The position numbers and the translations under genes were made by a program. Under the pieces are notes generated by a model, which was given only the letters and a program-made list of their open reading frames with translations, had not been told where the DNA came from and made no database searches. This document shows positions 35,400 to 47,068 of a stretch of 64,000 nucleotides of DNA, in pieces (the first letter of the stretch is position 1; each line of letters opens with the position of its first letter). Source of the stretch: Deroplatys truncata. Lineage: Eukaryota; Arthropoda; Insecta; Mantodea; Mantidae. The DNA lies in assembly GCA_030765065.1 (NCBI GenBank), contig CM060990.1:673102118-673166117 (forward strand), read 5' to 3'.

Positions 35400-36306
35400 C
35401 CGTAGGTGAAACCAAGTAATGTGAGCACACTTAAGAGTTTACAAAGTGAATTTTCTAGTGATCTTATTAGTACAGATGGTAGTTTTATACCGTAAGGAAT
35501 GTGAAAAAAATATTGGGAGTGAAAAACGGTTTCAGGTCGTTCAACATACTGCAAAGCACATGGAAATGATTGTGAAAAAAAGTGACAGAAGTGAAAGTGT
35601 CCAACGTCTACTAGTCGAATGTATGGGAAGTAGAGTTACACAGTTTTCTTATGACCTTTGTGAAGCAGTTGACATACCTTTATGGAAAATAAATAACACA
35701 ATTTTGCGCAATTTTTTAGAAAAGTACACCAAGGAACACGTGCCTGACCAAAGTACCTTACGTAAAACATACATCCCTCGTTGTTTCAACAATGTAATGT
35801 CTACCTTGCAAACTAAGTTAGCAAATGAGTTTCTCTGGATCTCAATAGATGAAACAACTGATATAGAAGGACGTTTCATTGCAAATGTAATAGTGGGTGT
35901 TCTAAATCAGCAAGAGGCAGGTATGCCCTATCTCTTAACTTGCTCTCAGTTAGACGTTACTAACAGTGCATCAGTATGTCAACTTGTGATTGACTCAATG
36001 AAATTAATATGGCCTGGTGATATAAAATATGACAATGTAGTTTTGTTTTTAACTGATGCAGCAAGCTATATGATCAAAGCAGTGAAAACACTAAGACATA
36101 TTTTTCCTAAGAGCATTCATTTAACTTGTCGTATTCATGCCCTTCATCGCATTGCAGAAACAATTAGGTTAAGTTTTCCTAAAGTAGATAAATTAATCCC
36201 TAGGGGTTGGGCTATTGGGTTGCATGCGCACAGGGTAAAACATCTGCGTGACGTCGTCTGGAATGATGCGGGACGAGGAGAAACGGGGACCATACGCGCG
36301 AAGTAA
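35400..36306 (+). CDS. hAT-like transposase fragment, CGGBP1-like BED finger
   Basis: The longest recognisable ORF in the window (35446-36303, 286 codons). In a second frame just upstream, residues resembling 'STLKSLQSEFSSDLISTDGS' suggest the true N-terminus was shifted by an indel near 35470. The ORF has the finger-like 'CEKNIGSEKRFQVVQH', then 'FLWISIDETTDIEGRFIANV' (first catalytic Asp region of hAT), 'DNVVLFLTDAASYMIKA' (second Asp region) and 'CRIHALHRI' with the C-x2-H motif. Similarity ends at about 36200 ('FPKVDKLI'); the remaining ~35 codons run into unrelated CG-richer DNA. The C-terminal half and dimerisation domain are missing, so it is probably inactive, although the first half is open. 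Confidence 0.8.
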
Positions 36307-36697
36307 GCATTAAAAGCACTACAGGAGACCGTGTAATAGTCACACGATGTACGCTTTAAACACGTGTTTATTTGTACACCAAATAAAACGCGGTGTGAGT
36401 CACACAACCTACGTATTTATGACGTGTTTAAAACACGGTGTAACAGTCGCATGTATGTTTTATAGCCTGTTTATCTGTCCACTTGTGTGTCAGTTACTCG
36501 ACGTGCGTACGTTTTTAATACTATCTCTTAATAATAGTACGAAAAGCAGTAGATAACTCTTGAAAATTGCGCGCGAAATGTGAAAATAGAGATTGAAGGA
36601 CAAAATATTCATGGAATTTCAGCGTAATAGCAGTAGATCTTAAATTAGGTTTATCGGAAAAATGATAAGCAACTGACGAATTTAATGCCATACTTGC
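36307..36697. other. Unassigned DNA with 'cacgtgttta' motifs
   Basis: Shows several near-repeats of a short motif (36340-36450: 'taaacacgtgttta', 'gacgtgtttaaaacacg', 'cacacgatgta', 'cacacaacctacg'), which may be subterminal repeats of an element. No boundaries were identified. Confidence 0.35.
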
Positions 36698-36701
36698 ATG
36701 T

Positions 36702-36805
36702 TGCCATAGTAGCTCAATGGTTAGAACAACTCGACAAAAACTGGGAGGTTCGTGGTTCAAATCCTGCCGATGGCATTGGATTTTTCAGTCGTCTGATTCT
36801 ACCTT
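36702..36805 (+). mobile_element. SINE3, tRNA-derived
   Basis: The tRNA-like head has A box TAGCTCAATGG and a perfect B box GGTTCAAATCC, and the ends 'tgccata'/'gatggca' could still pair as an acceptor stem. It is followed by 'ttttcagtcgtctgattcta'. A second copy at 47632-47735 shares the same tail, which makes it a SINE rather than a tRNA gene. Confidence 0.75.
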
Positions 36806-36825
36806 TCCTATTCTTGCTAAAGCTT

Positions 36826-37378
36826 CTTACTTTCTCTACTACTTATAGTAAGCAGCGGAAGTGTTGCATTCCACCCAAAATTTCGATATCCAGATTCTAC
36901 CGGAAATGCATGTTTTGAGTTGAACAGAATCCAAATAAAGCATTTTTGAAACATGTCTGTCGGGCTGCGAACAGCATAACTCAAAAACGAAAAGTCGGAT
37001 AAATACGAAACTTGGTACTTTGAATTTACTATCTTTCAAGGATGCGACACGAAGGTTTTAAAGGAAACCCCCCAACCCACTATACCCTTTACATGGAACA
37101 GTTTTCGAACATTTTCATTTTCTCAAACACACATTTTGTCATATGCTTCCCCTCCCCTTATGGTCGAGTGAACCATTTCCGAGGTATTCCTTGTTATTTG
37201 TTTGAAGGTTCCAATACTTAAACATAGGACTATCGCTTAAAGCCCACCATATTCCCCTTGTACCTATAAGAAAATTAGCCATGAGATTAACATGAAGTAG
37301 ATGGAGAATAAACATTTGTACAAAAGTGTGTACAAGAGTAGAGAAAGCCATTTCAGTGCATACATCAGATTATTTTTC
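36826..37378 (-). repeat. R1 dispersed repeat, minus copy
   Basis: Starts 'ttactttctctactacttat' (R1 3' end, inverted) and runs to the R1 5' end at 'agtagagaaagccatttcag'. About 250 bp in the middle are missing. Head-to-head with the next R1 copy. Confidence 0.8.
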
Positions 37379-37395
37379 TGTCTATACATTGAAGT

Positions 37396-38228
37396 CCAAA
37401 TAAACTGTTGTATAAATAGCTACATTACATACATAATGCGAACAGCGATAGTCAAATGCTTTAGAACTGGACGCTTTACGCTGGCCTTAAAATTGCAAAG
37501 TTTCTATGCAATCGCCAGAAACATCAAAAGTCTATGGGACTTAAAAAGAACGACAAAGCATTAAACAAATCCAACGTTAATAACGAATATTTCGGAAGTG
37601 GTGACGCCGCCAAAAAAAATCTTATTTGAAATAAATTGGTTATAAAGCAGTATACATTTGTTGTGCAGTACAGAATGTTCCATGAAAAGAGTAGTTTGGA
37701 ATGAAGGAATTTTCTTGAAATTCTTCGTGTCGCATGTTTGGAAGTTACTGAAATGAAATTGAGTTTTATTTATGGACGCTCTTTAACTGCTATGATTCTT
37801 AGCGTCCCATTCTATATTGGACGTGAAAGACCGGAAATTTTGCTCAGAGGCCTCTTATCAGGCTTGAGGTTCTTTAAGTGCCGTAAATCTACGACACGGG
37901 ACCACCGGCTTTACTTCCCTTCCCAAGGAAGCCGTGCTAAGGATTCTTACGCCCGAAAAAATTCATCGCCCTCCGCCGGGTTTGAACCCGCGACCTCGGG
38001 AAGGAAGTTACTGAGTATAATGTTTGGTATTTATCCGACTTTTCGGTTTTGAGTTATGCTGTTAAAACACACACACGCACGCGAGTGCGGGGACCTTTGT
38101 CTAAACATGCTCTTTTTTGATTCAGGGGCTCTCAAAACATGTTTTCCTGTGAAATCTTGGTATTGAATTTTTGGGTGGAATGCAATACCTTCTCTACCTA
38201 CCAGGTACGTGTAGAGAAAGTAAAAACT
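37396..38228 (+). repeat. R1 dispersed repeat, plus copy, interrupted by SINE1
   Basis: R1 in plus orientation ending 'gtgtagagaaagtaaaaa'. It pairs with 36826-37378 so that both outer ends carry the same sequence inverted. A SINE1 insertion with a 12-bp duplication lies inside. Confidence 0.8.
37752..38002 (-). mobile_element. SINE1 with 12-bp target duplication, inside R1
   Basis: Minus-orientation SINE1, 5'-truncated in its tRNA head. GGAAGTTACTGA flanks it at 37740-37751 and 38003-38014, and the R1 sequence is continuous across the site once one copy is removed. This fixes the exact SINE boundaries and dates it after this R1. Confidence 0.93.
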
Positions 38229-38434
38229 GAACTTCGACATCTACCTCCACTTATAGGCTGAATAGAAAACGACCCCCCTTCCCATAGAATATTCATACAA
38301 CTTTTGCATTAAACCACTTAAAATTGAACCAAATATTTTCGGGAGCAATGTGCGTAATTATGTGGAACCTGGCCAACGACTAGTACCTTACATTTGTCGT
38401 CCATTGGTATAATTAAAAGCTATTTTACACCCAA

Positions 38435-38724
38435 GTGCTCAACTCCGCGATGACTGTGCTGTGTCTTGCTAGCAAAAGGTAAGTCCCAGCGCTTGCGCAC
38501 TGGCTTGACCCGAGTGCCCAACCTGGCAATTACGGTGCTCTGCCTTGCTGTCAAAAGTAAAGTCCCAGCGCATGCGTACTGGCTTGACCCGAGTGTTTAA
38601 CTCCGCGATGACTGTGCTGTATCTTGCTAGCAAATGTTAAAAGTTCCAACGCATTCGCACTGGCTTGACCCGAGTGCCCAAACTCGCAAATACGGTGCTC
38701 TGCCTTGCTGGCAAAAGTTAATTT
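38435..38724 (+). repeat. ~80-bp tandem repeat with ABAB higher-order pattern
   Basis: Four units at 38435-38515, 38516-38594, 38595-38675 and 38676-38724 (partial), all with 'ctggcttgacccgagt' at their ends. Units 1 and 3 share 'aactccgcgatgactgtgct'; units 2 and 4 share 'tacggtgctctgccttgct'. The real period is therefore a ~160 bp dimer present about twice. Confidence 0.9.
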
Positions 38725-38871
38725 CAATTTGAGAAATAAAATGGCAGTGGATGACTCAGAAATGTATACAGAGAGCGAGGGAAGGATAGAGTGGATGTTA
38801 GACACCTTTGTAAGCAATCTGTTCACAAAATGATTCAAGTTCTGAAAAGCATACAGCCAAAATAATTTTGG

Positions 38872-39595
38872 AGTGAAAAATTTTGATGCATTACATTCAC
38901 ATTACTTCTTTTCTTACCCCCTATCGCTTATTAGTTTGTATACAAATATTCGTACCATAGCTTATTTTTCTATTTAATTCATTTTCATCTAGATAAACCT
39001 TTGCAGAAATAGCTACATTACATTATAGATACAAGGGGGATAGCGATAGTCAAATGTTGAAGAACTGGATGCTATATGCTGACCTTAAAATCATTAGTTC
39101 AAACTGAAGTATCCGTTTGTTTTCTATCGTTGATTTACCTGTAGCTTTGGACCTCCCTAAATTCCCCCTAAAATGCCATGCAATCGCCAGAAACAACTGA
39201 ATTTTGACAGGACTTCAAGAAAACGACCAAGTAATGAATAATTCCAACCTTTAGTAACGAATATCTCGGAAATGGCTTACGAAAAATAAACCAAAAAACA
39301 AACTAATTTGAAATAAACCGTGTGGTTTACATGAATCTACTTTTTTTTTTTTTTTGGTAGCACGTTTTTGTATTATATTATTGAACATTTACCACTTCTA
39401 AAACATTATACAAAATTCATTCCGAATGTTTTAACAGGCTATTCACAGAAACTTAAAGATAAACCTGGTATTTGTCATGTAAATATCTTATGGTATTTTA
39501 ATCAAAATCGTTAGAGCCATTTTTAAAAAATAAAACTCGAAAAATGTTCCATGCAAAGTATAGTTTGGAGTGGAGGAATGTTCTTGCAACAATTA
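38872..39595 (+). repeat. R1 dispersed repeat, copy j, diverged
   Basis: Recognisable from 'tgatgcattacattcacatt' through 'cgatagtcaaatgttgaaga', 'gaatatctcggaaatggctt' and 'atcaaaatcgttagagccat' to 'tagtttggagtggaggaatg'. The last ~200 bp are missing. Confidence 0.7.
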
Positions 39596-40023
39596 TGAAC
39601 TTCCTGCAACCGTTCTAAAAAAATAGGAGTGGAAGCATATGAATCTAGATCATCAACATCTACTGCATCTTCACCACCCGCTCTAACTTCAACTTCCACA
39701 ATTTGTCCTTCCAAGGATGAGGACGATGACGTCATTGGTCATGATCTTGATGTTCTCAATTTTTAGGTAAGGGATATTATTTTATGGCTTCTAATTCTTT
39801 GCAATGGCCTGTGACGTATTATTTTTAAGATATAGAATTAATATTAGAAATCTAGTTCTTTTGAGGCCATTTTTAGTCTTTTTTCTACGCCAAATTTGGT
39901 TGAAATGTTTTACTGTTGGCAACACCGGAGTAGAGGCTAGGATGCCTGAACGAGTGCAAGTCTCATCAAAAGGGGAGTTAAATAGCTTTTCCCAGTAAAT
40001 TTCAACCTCTAGTTGTAGGAAGA
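39596..40023. other. Unassigned DNA between R1 and SD-A copy 2
   Basis: The minus-strand ORF here (39523-39732) is acidic (serine- and Asp/Glu-rich) but has no motif I recognise and overlaps the R1 end. I see no other feature. Confidence 0.35.
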
Positions 40024-40577
40024 CCTGCCTGTATTTTGTTGCAAATTAAGGGTACAAAGGCAGCAGCAGAGACTTTAACACGTTTAATGAGGTGCTTAGT
40101 TTCTGTATACCTGCTTTCTGGAAGGTCCAGAAACAGGACAATAGGGGTTGGTGACAAGAGGAGGGCAAGACAAGTAACATACATTTCATTCCTGGGTTAT
40201 TAGTGAACCAGCATTAAGTGTGTGCAGTGCAGTCAGTGTTAATTTTACGTAAACCTGTGTATTGCTGTAATTGTGCATGTTTCATTTATGCTTTTAGAAA
40301 TATGGACAATTCCATCGATTTAGTGGATTACTTATTAAAAACTCGGCAACAAAGGCAATTTTTTTAGAGTTATTAGATTGGAGTTACTTGATGAATGGTG
40401 AACTAATTTGGATACCGTATACACACAGTATGATTGCGACTGGTGCTATCATCGCCTGTCACCACAGCCAGCAGTGAACGTAGTATAAGCATGCTTAAAG
40501 AAATTAAAACTTATTTGAGGAACTCTATGACAAACCAAGACTCTTATGTTTAGCAAATGATAAACAGGTGTTAAGTG

Positions 40578-40856
40578 TCGTCTTCCGTGGACTAATGGTA
40601 CCGTGCAAGCATCTAGTTCCCAAGGTCGCGGGTTCAAACCCGGCGGAGGACGATGGATTATTTCGGGCGTAAAATCCTTGGCATGGCTTCCTTCGGAAGG
40701 GAAGTAAAGCCGGTGGTTCCGTGTCGTAGATTTACGGCACGTAAAAAAACCTCAAGAGGCCTCTGAGCAAAATTACCGATCTTTCGCGCCCAGTATAGAA
40801 TGGGACGCTAAGTGCCATAGCAGTTAAAGAGCGTCCATAAATAAAACTCAATTTCT
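40578..40856 (+). mobile_element. SINE1, SD-A copy 2
   Basis: Orthologue of 24657-24935, with the right-hand duplication GTTATTAAGTG intact (40857-40867) and the left one mutated ('gtgttaagtg'). Confidence 0.9.
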
Positions 40857-41254
40857 GTTATTAAGTGAAATGTGTGATGGACATCTTCATGGAGAAGAAA
40901 AATCGCCGACTGGAGCTTATACACAAGAAAATCTAAGTGAGTACCTAACTTTCATTGTTTTCATGATTTACATTTTGTAAAGTTACACCTAACGCTATAT
41001 TTTTTAATCTAGTTTAGTTTAAAGTGTATGTTCAGTCAATTTCAGCAATTAAATAATAATAATAATAATAATATTAACAACAAAAATAATAATCGAATCG
41101 ATGTGGAGAATTCACACTATTTTATGAAACACTAATGTATGGGAATTTGTGCATTATTTAAAAAATTCTAAATTAAATTTTTGAAATCTAGTATACCCAG
41201 AACACAGTATCAAGCTACGCCATGGAGTGTATTACTTCCTTGCGGACTCTATTA

Positions 41255-41821
41255 CTACGTTTTCATGGCGAACTGAAATCGATTTGAGTAGACTTTCCGT
41301 ATTGAATACTGCATGGAAACGCGGTTCTGGATCGTATTGAGATCGTTTTGAATCTTGGATCCGATCATCATAGCAAGTAGGATCGGATCGAAATTTGTTG
41401 CACGGAAACACCCACCGTATTCAAATCGTTTTACATACACCAAAGATACTATCTTCTACTGAACTCGTAATAAGCTGCACGCTCGTCATTTGTTTTTATT
41501 AGCGGAAATCTTTAATCACGCGTGTAATAAAACACGCAACAAAGCCACTTTTATCGCTTCCATAATTCGCAATTTATTCTTCTCAAAAACGTTCACTAAC
41601 CTCAGAAACCACTTAAAATATACAGAAAAACAAATTAACATGTGTTTAAATGGTTCGGCAACCTAAATCCAAGTGACCAACATAAAAGCTTGAATTATTT
41701 TATTCTCGAACTTTGTGTATCCAGATCGATCTCAATACGTATTAAATTTAACAAGGAAACACGGCTCGTATTCAGTATGGAATTGGACTCAAATCGTTTT
41801 CAACTCCCCATGGAAACGTAT
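41255..41821. mobile_element. MITE with ~60-bp inverted ends, SD-A copy 2
   Basis: Orthologue of 25377-25943, with the same inverted ends and no coding sequence. Confidence 0.7.
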
Positions 41822-43677
41822 TGATTAGTGTTGCCAACACTTCCTCGCAAACAATGGCTAGATGGTATCTTTATAAAGGCTTTATTTAACAAACAAAGCC
41901 TAGATATAATTGGCGCCTAAAACTACCCATATTTTGTTTGCAGAAGTTAAACCTCATTAAGACATTCTAAATATTATAACTCATTAGATAATTCCATGGT
42001 ATTTAAATATTGTAAAAGAATAATTTAATTAATATAGAGTTGTAATGGTTGCTAAGTACCAACACCGTGCCTTAAATATATCTGATATTGAAATATGAAA
42101 TTTACTGAAATTCTGTATGTAAAATTTGTAAAAGCTGACCAAATATTTGTGTAAAACATCATACATTTCGAGCGCATACTCCAGAAAGTCGACCTTATGA
42201 ATAGTACACACTTTGATGACATGTCATATCTCATGATAGGAACATAACACAGCTACACAGGTAGTGGGGATTCTTTTGCATAGCTAAATCGCCGATTAAA
42301 TTATGCTATTTAGGCTACATTTTGGCTAAGGGGTTTGTTAAATAGGCTAGATTTCAGGCTATGAGCATTTTACATGGCTAAATGCTGCTGTAAAAATGCT
42401 AGATTTGGACATAAAATAGCTAAGGTGGTAACACTGGTAGTGATATCGCTGTTACCTTAAATTGTCTTATATAAACAGTCTGTACTATTTTGCTTACCTG
42501 CTGATTGCGTTTCTTCAGTGTGTAAATACCGTGTGGCGTTGAGAACGGTTTTAAACGCTGACCTCCTGTTCACGAACAACTTCGGCCAAGTTTATGAAAA
42601 ATAATGTAATAAAGCAAGGAACTTTCTTCATTTTGACTCAGTTTTATCTGCACAGTAGTAGGGTGGCTTGTCGTTGGTTAAAAGCAAGAACAGTTTTAAG
42701 CGACAAATTATATTTTGCAGGGAGAAAATAGCTATTTTTCTTTTGTCTCGTCAGTTAATTTTACAGCACTTCATTGTTATAGGTATGTAGCACAGTTTTT
42801 TCTTGAAACCTACAAAGGTTCTTAAGTTGCTTTATTATGAATTATTTAGCCTAGGTTGGTAATTTCATGTTCTGACAAATATTCACAAAAGATATGTGTG
42901 TCTTTAAAATATTTATCAAGTAGTTATATTTATCTTAAGAACAACTGTGGCTGTCTAATATGGAATTTAGAATTATTAATAAACGTAACCAATTTGGTAT
43001 ACAGGACATAGCTCTACAATAGCTTAATGTTAACAACATAGATAGTTTTAAGCTGTGATAATACATCAAAGGAAGAATGGCAAACAAGATTTCTTTTTCC
43101 ATATTTTTAAAAAAAAATTATCATGTAGAGCAGGAGCATTTCAGATTCTGCTTAGTGAGGGCAAGATTGCCTAAAGGAGTTTCCCAAATTTTCGTGTGAA
43201 TTTTAACGACATATACCTATAACCTTTAAGAAAATAATCTTTTACTTCTCAAATGTAAAATATTTGTATTAAAGCTACAGTTGTCATTTTTCTTTTGGAG
43301 GAGTAACAATAACCAGTAGCCGAATCATTTCTCGCAACCTTGGGGGGGGGGACAATTGCCCTCCTGCTTCCCCTAAATGAGGCCTCTGATGACGAATTTA
43401 TAGAACAATAAAAAAAACATTGCAGCTGTTCATTGACACGTAACGTTTATGCAACAATGGATGGCAGAAATAGGGATGCCAACAATTTCATATTATTGTT
43501 ATAATTTTATGTATAGTTACAATAGGTAATATTAAAACGAGTCGTTTTAAATGCCTGTAGCTATAAAAATACTAAAAAGGTAACCAATTTCCTTAAGAGG
43601 AAATATGCACAATAAACATAATAAGAGCCACAATTTTTACCTGATGCGTTGCTTTGGGACAATACTTATAATAAATA

Positions 43678-44472
43678 TCTGATGTGTTACACTCACATGA
43701 CTTTCACTACTTCTGTACAAACTATTTTTACATACGCTTATTCTCCATATGCTTCATGTTAATCGAGATATCGATATGTTAATCCTATTGCTAATTTTCT
43801 TAAGGGGAATATGGTAGGCTTTAAGTGATAGTCAAAGCTTTTAAGAGCTGATTGCTATGTGGGGCATACCATTCTCTTAAGTATTGGTAAACTGAAACAA
43901 ATAATAAGGAATATCTCGGAAATGGTTCACTCCACAAAAAGAATATATATGACATAAATTGAGTGTTTTAACGAGATCTACATGATTTGTGTACAAAATG
44001 TTATCTATCTTTTACGGTTTACCAGTCGTGCTAAAGCCATTCACAATGAAGAGGACCTTTGGGCACATTCCCAGAAAATTCAAGATTAACATTTCATTTG
44101 TCATGAAAATATCTTACACGTATAATATTTTAATTAAAATCGTTAGAACCATTTTTGAGAAAATCAAAATTTTCCATGGTAAATTTAGTCTGGGGTAGGG
44201 GGATTTTCTTGAAAATCTTTGTGATGCATCTTTGAAAGATACTGAACCTAAATACTAACTTTGGTGTTTATCCGACTTTAAGTTTTTGAGTTATGCTGTT
44301 CTCAGGCACGCATACACTCAGACGCGCACACGGACCTTTTTCTAAAAAGGCTTTTTGGGGGGGGGGATTCAGGTGCCTCAAAATATGTATTTCCGGTGAA
44401 ATCTCGGTGTCGAATTTTTGGGTGGAATGCAATACTATTAGTTGTTGCTATACGTAGTAGAGAAAGTAAAAA
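43678..44472 (+). repeat. R1 dispersed repeat, full-length plus copy
   Basis: Runs from 'ctgatgtgttacactcacat' to 'tacgtagtagagaaagtaaa'. It contains the open frame 43989-44195, which has no known motif. It is placed tail-to-tail with the next R1, about 30 bp apart. Confidence 0.85.
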
Positions 44473-44502
44473 TGTGGTAGTGTTTATATTTTTGAGCTCT
44501 TT

Positions 44503-45385
44503 TTTACTTTTTCTACCACGTACATATTAGATAGAGAAGGAATTGCATTGCACCCAAAAGTTCTACGCCAATATTTCACCGAAATACATGTTTTGGGGAC
44601 CCCTGAATCCAAAAAACGTTATTTTTAAATAAAGGTCCGTGAGTGTGCCTGTGAACAGCATAACTCAAAAACAAAAAGTCGGATAAATACCAAACTTGGT
44701 ATTTAGGTTCAGTATCTTCCAAAGATGCGACAGGAATATTTTAAAGAAAATCCTCCCACCCAAAACTACCCTTTATATGGAACATTTTCCGAAATGTTTG
44801 ATTTTCTAAAAATTGGCTATAACGATTTTAATTAAAATACCACGCATTAAAGACATTTACATGACAAATAAAATGTATAGGTATCTTGAATTTTATGGAA
44901 ATGCCTGTAAAGTTCTTTTCATTCGGAAGGAATTTTGTATAATTTTGTATAACTGATAAGCGTTAAGCGATGAACGAAAACTTTCTACACAAAAAATGTA
45001 GATCTCTTTAAAGCATAATTTATTTCAATTAAGTTTTTTTGTGGCATAACTCTTTTTTAGACATCCGTTATTATTAGTGATTCAGATTGTTGCATTATTG
45101 GTCATTCTCTTAAAGTCCTGTCAACATTCAGTTGTTTCTCGCGATTTCATGGTAACAGTATGGAATTTTAGGACCAGCATATAGCGTCCAGTTCTTAACA
45201 TTTGGCTATCGCTGTTCCCTTTGTATAAATAACGAAATGTATAATGGAGCTATTTCTGCATAGATTTTTTTTATCAAAATGTGGTAGTTAGAAAACTAAG
45301 CTTTAGTAAGAATAGTTTGCATACCCACCAATAAACAATAGAGGTTAGAGAAGGTCATGTGAAAGTAACAAATCTTTTTTTTTAG
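44503..45385 (-). repeat. R1 dispersed repeat, full-length minus copy
   Basis: Begins 'ttactttttctaccacgtac' and ends 'aaggtcatgtgaaagtaaca', the inverse of the preceding copy. Together 43678-45385 form a ~1.7 kb inverted repeat. Confidence 0.85.
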
Positions 45386-46013
45386 TATTAAATTCATTGT
45401 TTTGTTCTGAAGATAAAAATACAGCAGCCTTTAACTGTTCCTATGGAGAGTATTTTATCACGATGTTTTGCTGGAATGTAACGCCTGGTAACGGTTTCCT
45501 ATTCAAGTTAAAGAGCACATTTAAAAAAAGGAGGTTTACATGTTCTGCCTATCGGCCAATAAAATGAAATATCATTGAACAATGCTAGGAATGATTCTAA
45601 TGCTGTATTTATAGGGCGGGATTCATAGTCGATCTTGGACCGAAACAACTTGCTACTTCCGGTCGATTTACAGAGACCATCGATTTTTTTATTCATAGAT
45701 CAGGACTTGCTTTGGTTCGGGGATCAAACGCCTTGGTCCGGACCAAATTTTGGTCTACCTCAGAGGGGTATACTAAAGGCAGATCACATTTACAAAATGG
45801 ATGAATATGGAGTGATGGGCATGGCTGCTGTGCATAGAATTCGCGAAATGAGACAGTAGAGTAAAACTATCTACCAAGATTAGACATAACTGGAAAGTTT
45901 GACGACCTAAAGTTCCAAACAAATACAGGTTTAGTAAAGCAAACGTTAGAAGGCTGACAAAACTGATTCATCCTAACCTATATGACAGAGACGATAACCG
46001 AGGCTTGAGTATT
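45386..46013. other. Unassigned DNA in SD-A copy 2
   Basis: No family was recognised. ORFs at 45508-45693 (minus) and 45635-45856 (plus) overlap each other and carry no known motif. The region is absent from SD-A copy 1. Confidence 0.35.
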
Positions 46014-46207
46014 CGTCCTCCGTGGTGTAGTGATTATCATGCTAGCCTCTAGTTCAAACCCGGGGGTGGGCGATGGATTTTTTTGGGCGTAAAAATCCTT
46101 ACATGACTTCCTTCGGAAGGGAAGTAAAGCCGGTGGTAGATTTACGGCACGTAAAAGAACCTCAAGCCTTATAAAGAGGCCTTTGAGCAAAATTACAGGC
46201 CAATATA

Positions 46208-46811
46208 CAGGGTGGGCCAAAAAACTACGAACCGGCTGTGCGGTGTTATTCCTGTCTGCGTCCTCGGCGCTCATTGCCGTCTGCCGCTATCATAGATAGG
46301 TGCGAATGAAACCATACAACATTTTTAAAACTAAGTTACCCCAGAGATAGAAATCGCAAGGAGCTAGGTCGGAGGACCGAGGTGGCCACAAATCTGTACT
46401 AATAATTCTGTCCTCAAAAACTTTCAATTTTTCTCATCAAAATATTTGGCGGTATAACCTGTTGCAGAGTCTTGTTAAAAAAAAGGCAAAATCACGCTTC
46501 CTGGCTGTTAATTCTCTAAAAAAAGGGGGCAAAATTTTATTCACATATGTACGGGCTTCAACTGTTGACTCGAAAAAAATTAGCAAGTGATGGATAGTTT
46601 CCTAAAGAGGTGCCAAAAATGCATGGACAACGACGGTGTCCAGTTTCAGCATCTCCTTTTTTAAGTTGGTAAATAAAGCCTTTAAATGTAGATTTAAAAA
46701 TGTATGCTTTCATCCGCTCCTTTCTATGATAGCGGCAGACACCAACGAGCGCCGAGGACACGGACAGGGAAAACAACGCGCACGCAGTTCGTAGTTTTTT
46801 GGCTCTCCCTG
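46208..46811. mobile_element. Mariner-like element M6 in SINE1
   Basis: Starts 'cagggtgggccaaaaaacta', ends 'tttttggctctccctg', flanked by TA at 46206-46207 and 46812-46813. The inside holds rearranged pieces of 3' coding sequence (inverted) and of the region before the catalytic DDD block (46440-46590, inverted relative to 52008-52110). No usable frame remains. Confidence 0.9.
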
Positions 46812-47068
46812 TAGAATGGGACGCTATGGACAAAGCAGTTATTACTCGCGCAAAACTTCTGGAATCGTGACCTTGATTGCCAACCCAGCTGCCGAGCCTA
46901 GGAATGGTTTATGTTTAGCTTTATCAACGAAAGCGATATAATACCTTTGCTTACTCACAGTGCGTAACACATACAGTCTGCATAGAAAGTGTCTGCATCT
47001 GGTTGTAATTTTAAAGAGAGCTGCAGTATCTAAATTGTACTTATTTCATATTTGTTATATTTATAACC

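Noticed and set aside
36702..36776. tRNA gene
   Set aside because: A and B boxes and acceptor-like ends are present, but the same SINE tail follows in a second copy at 47632 and the anticodon arm does not fold well.
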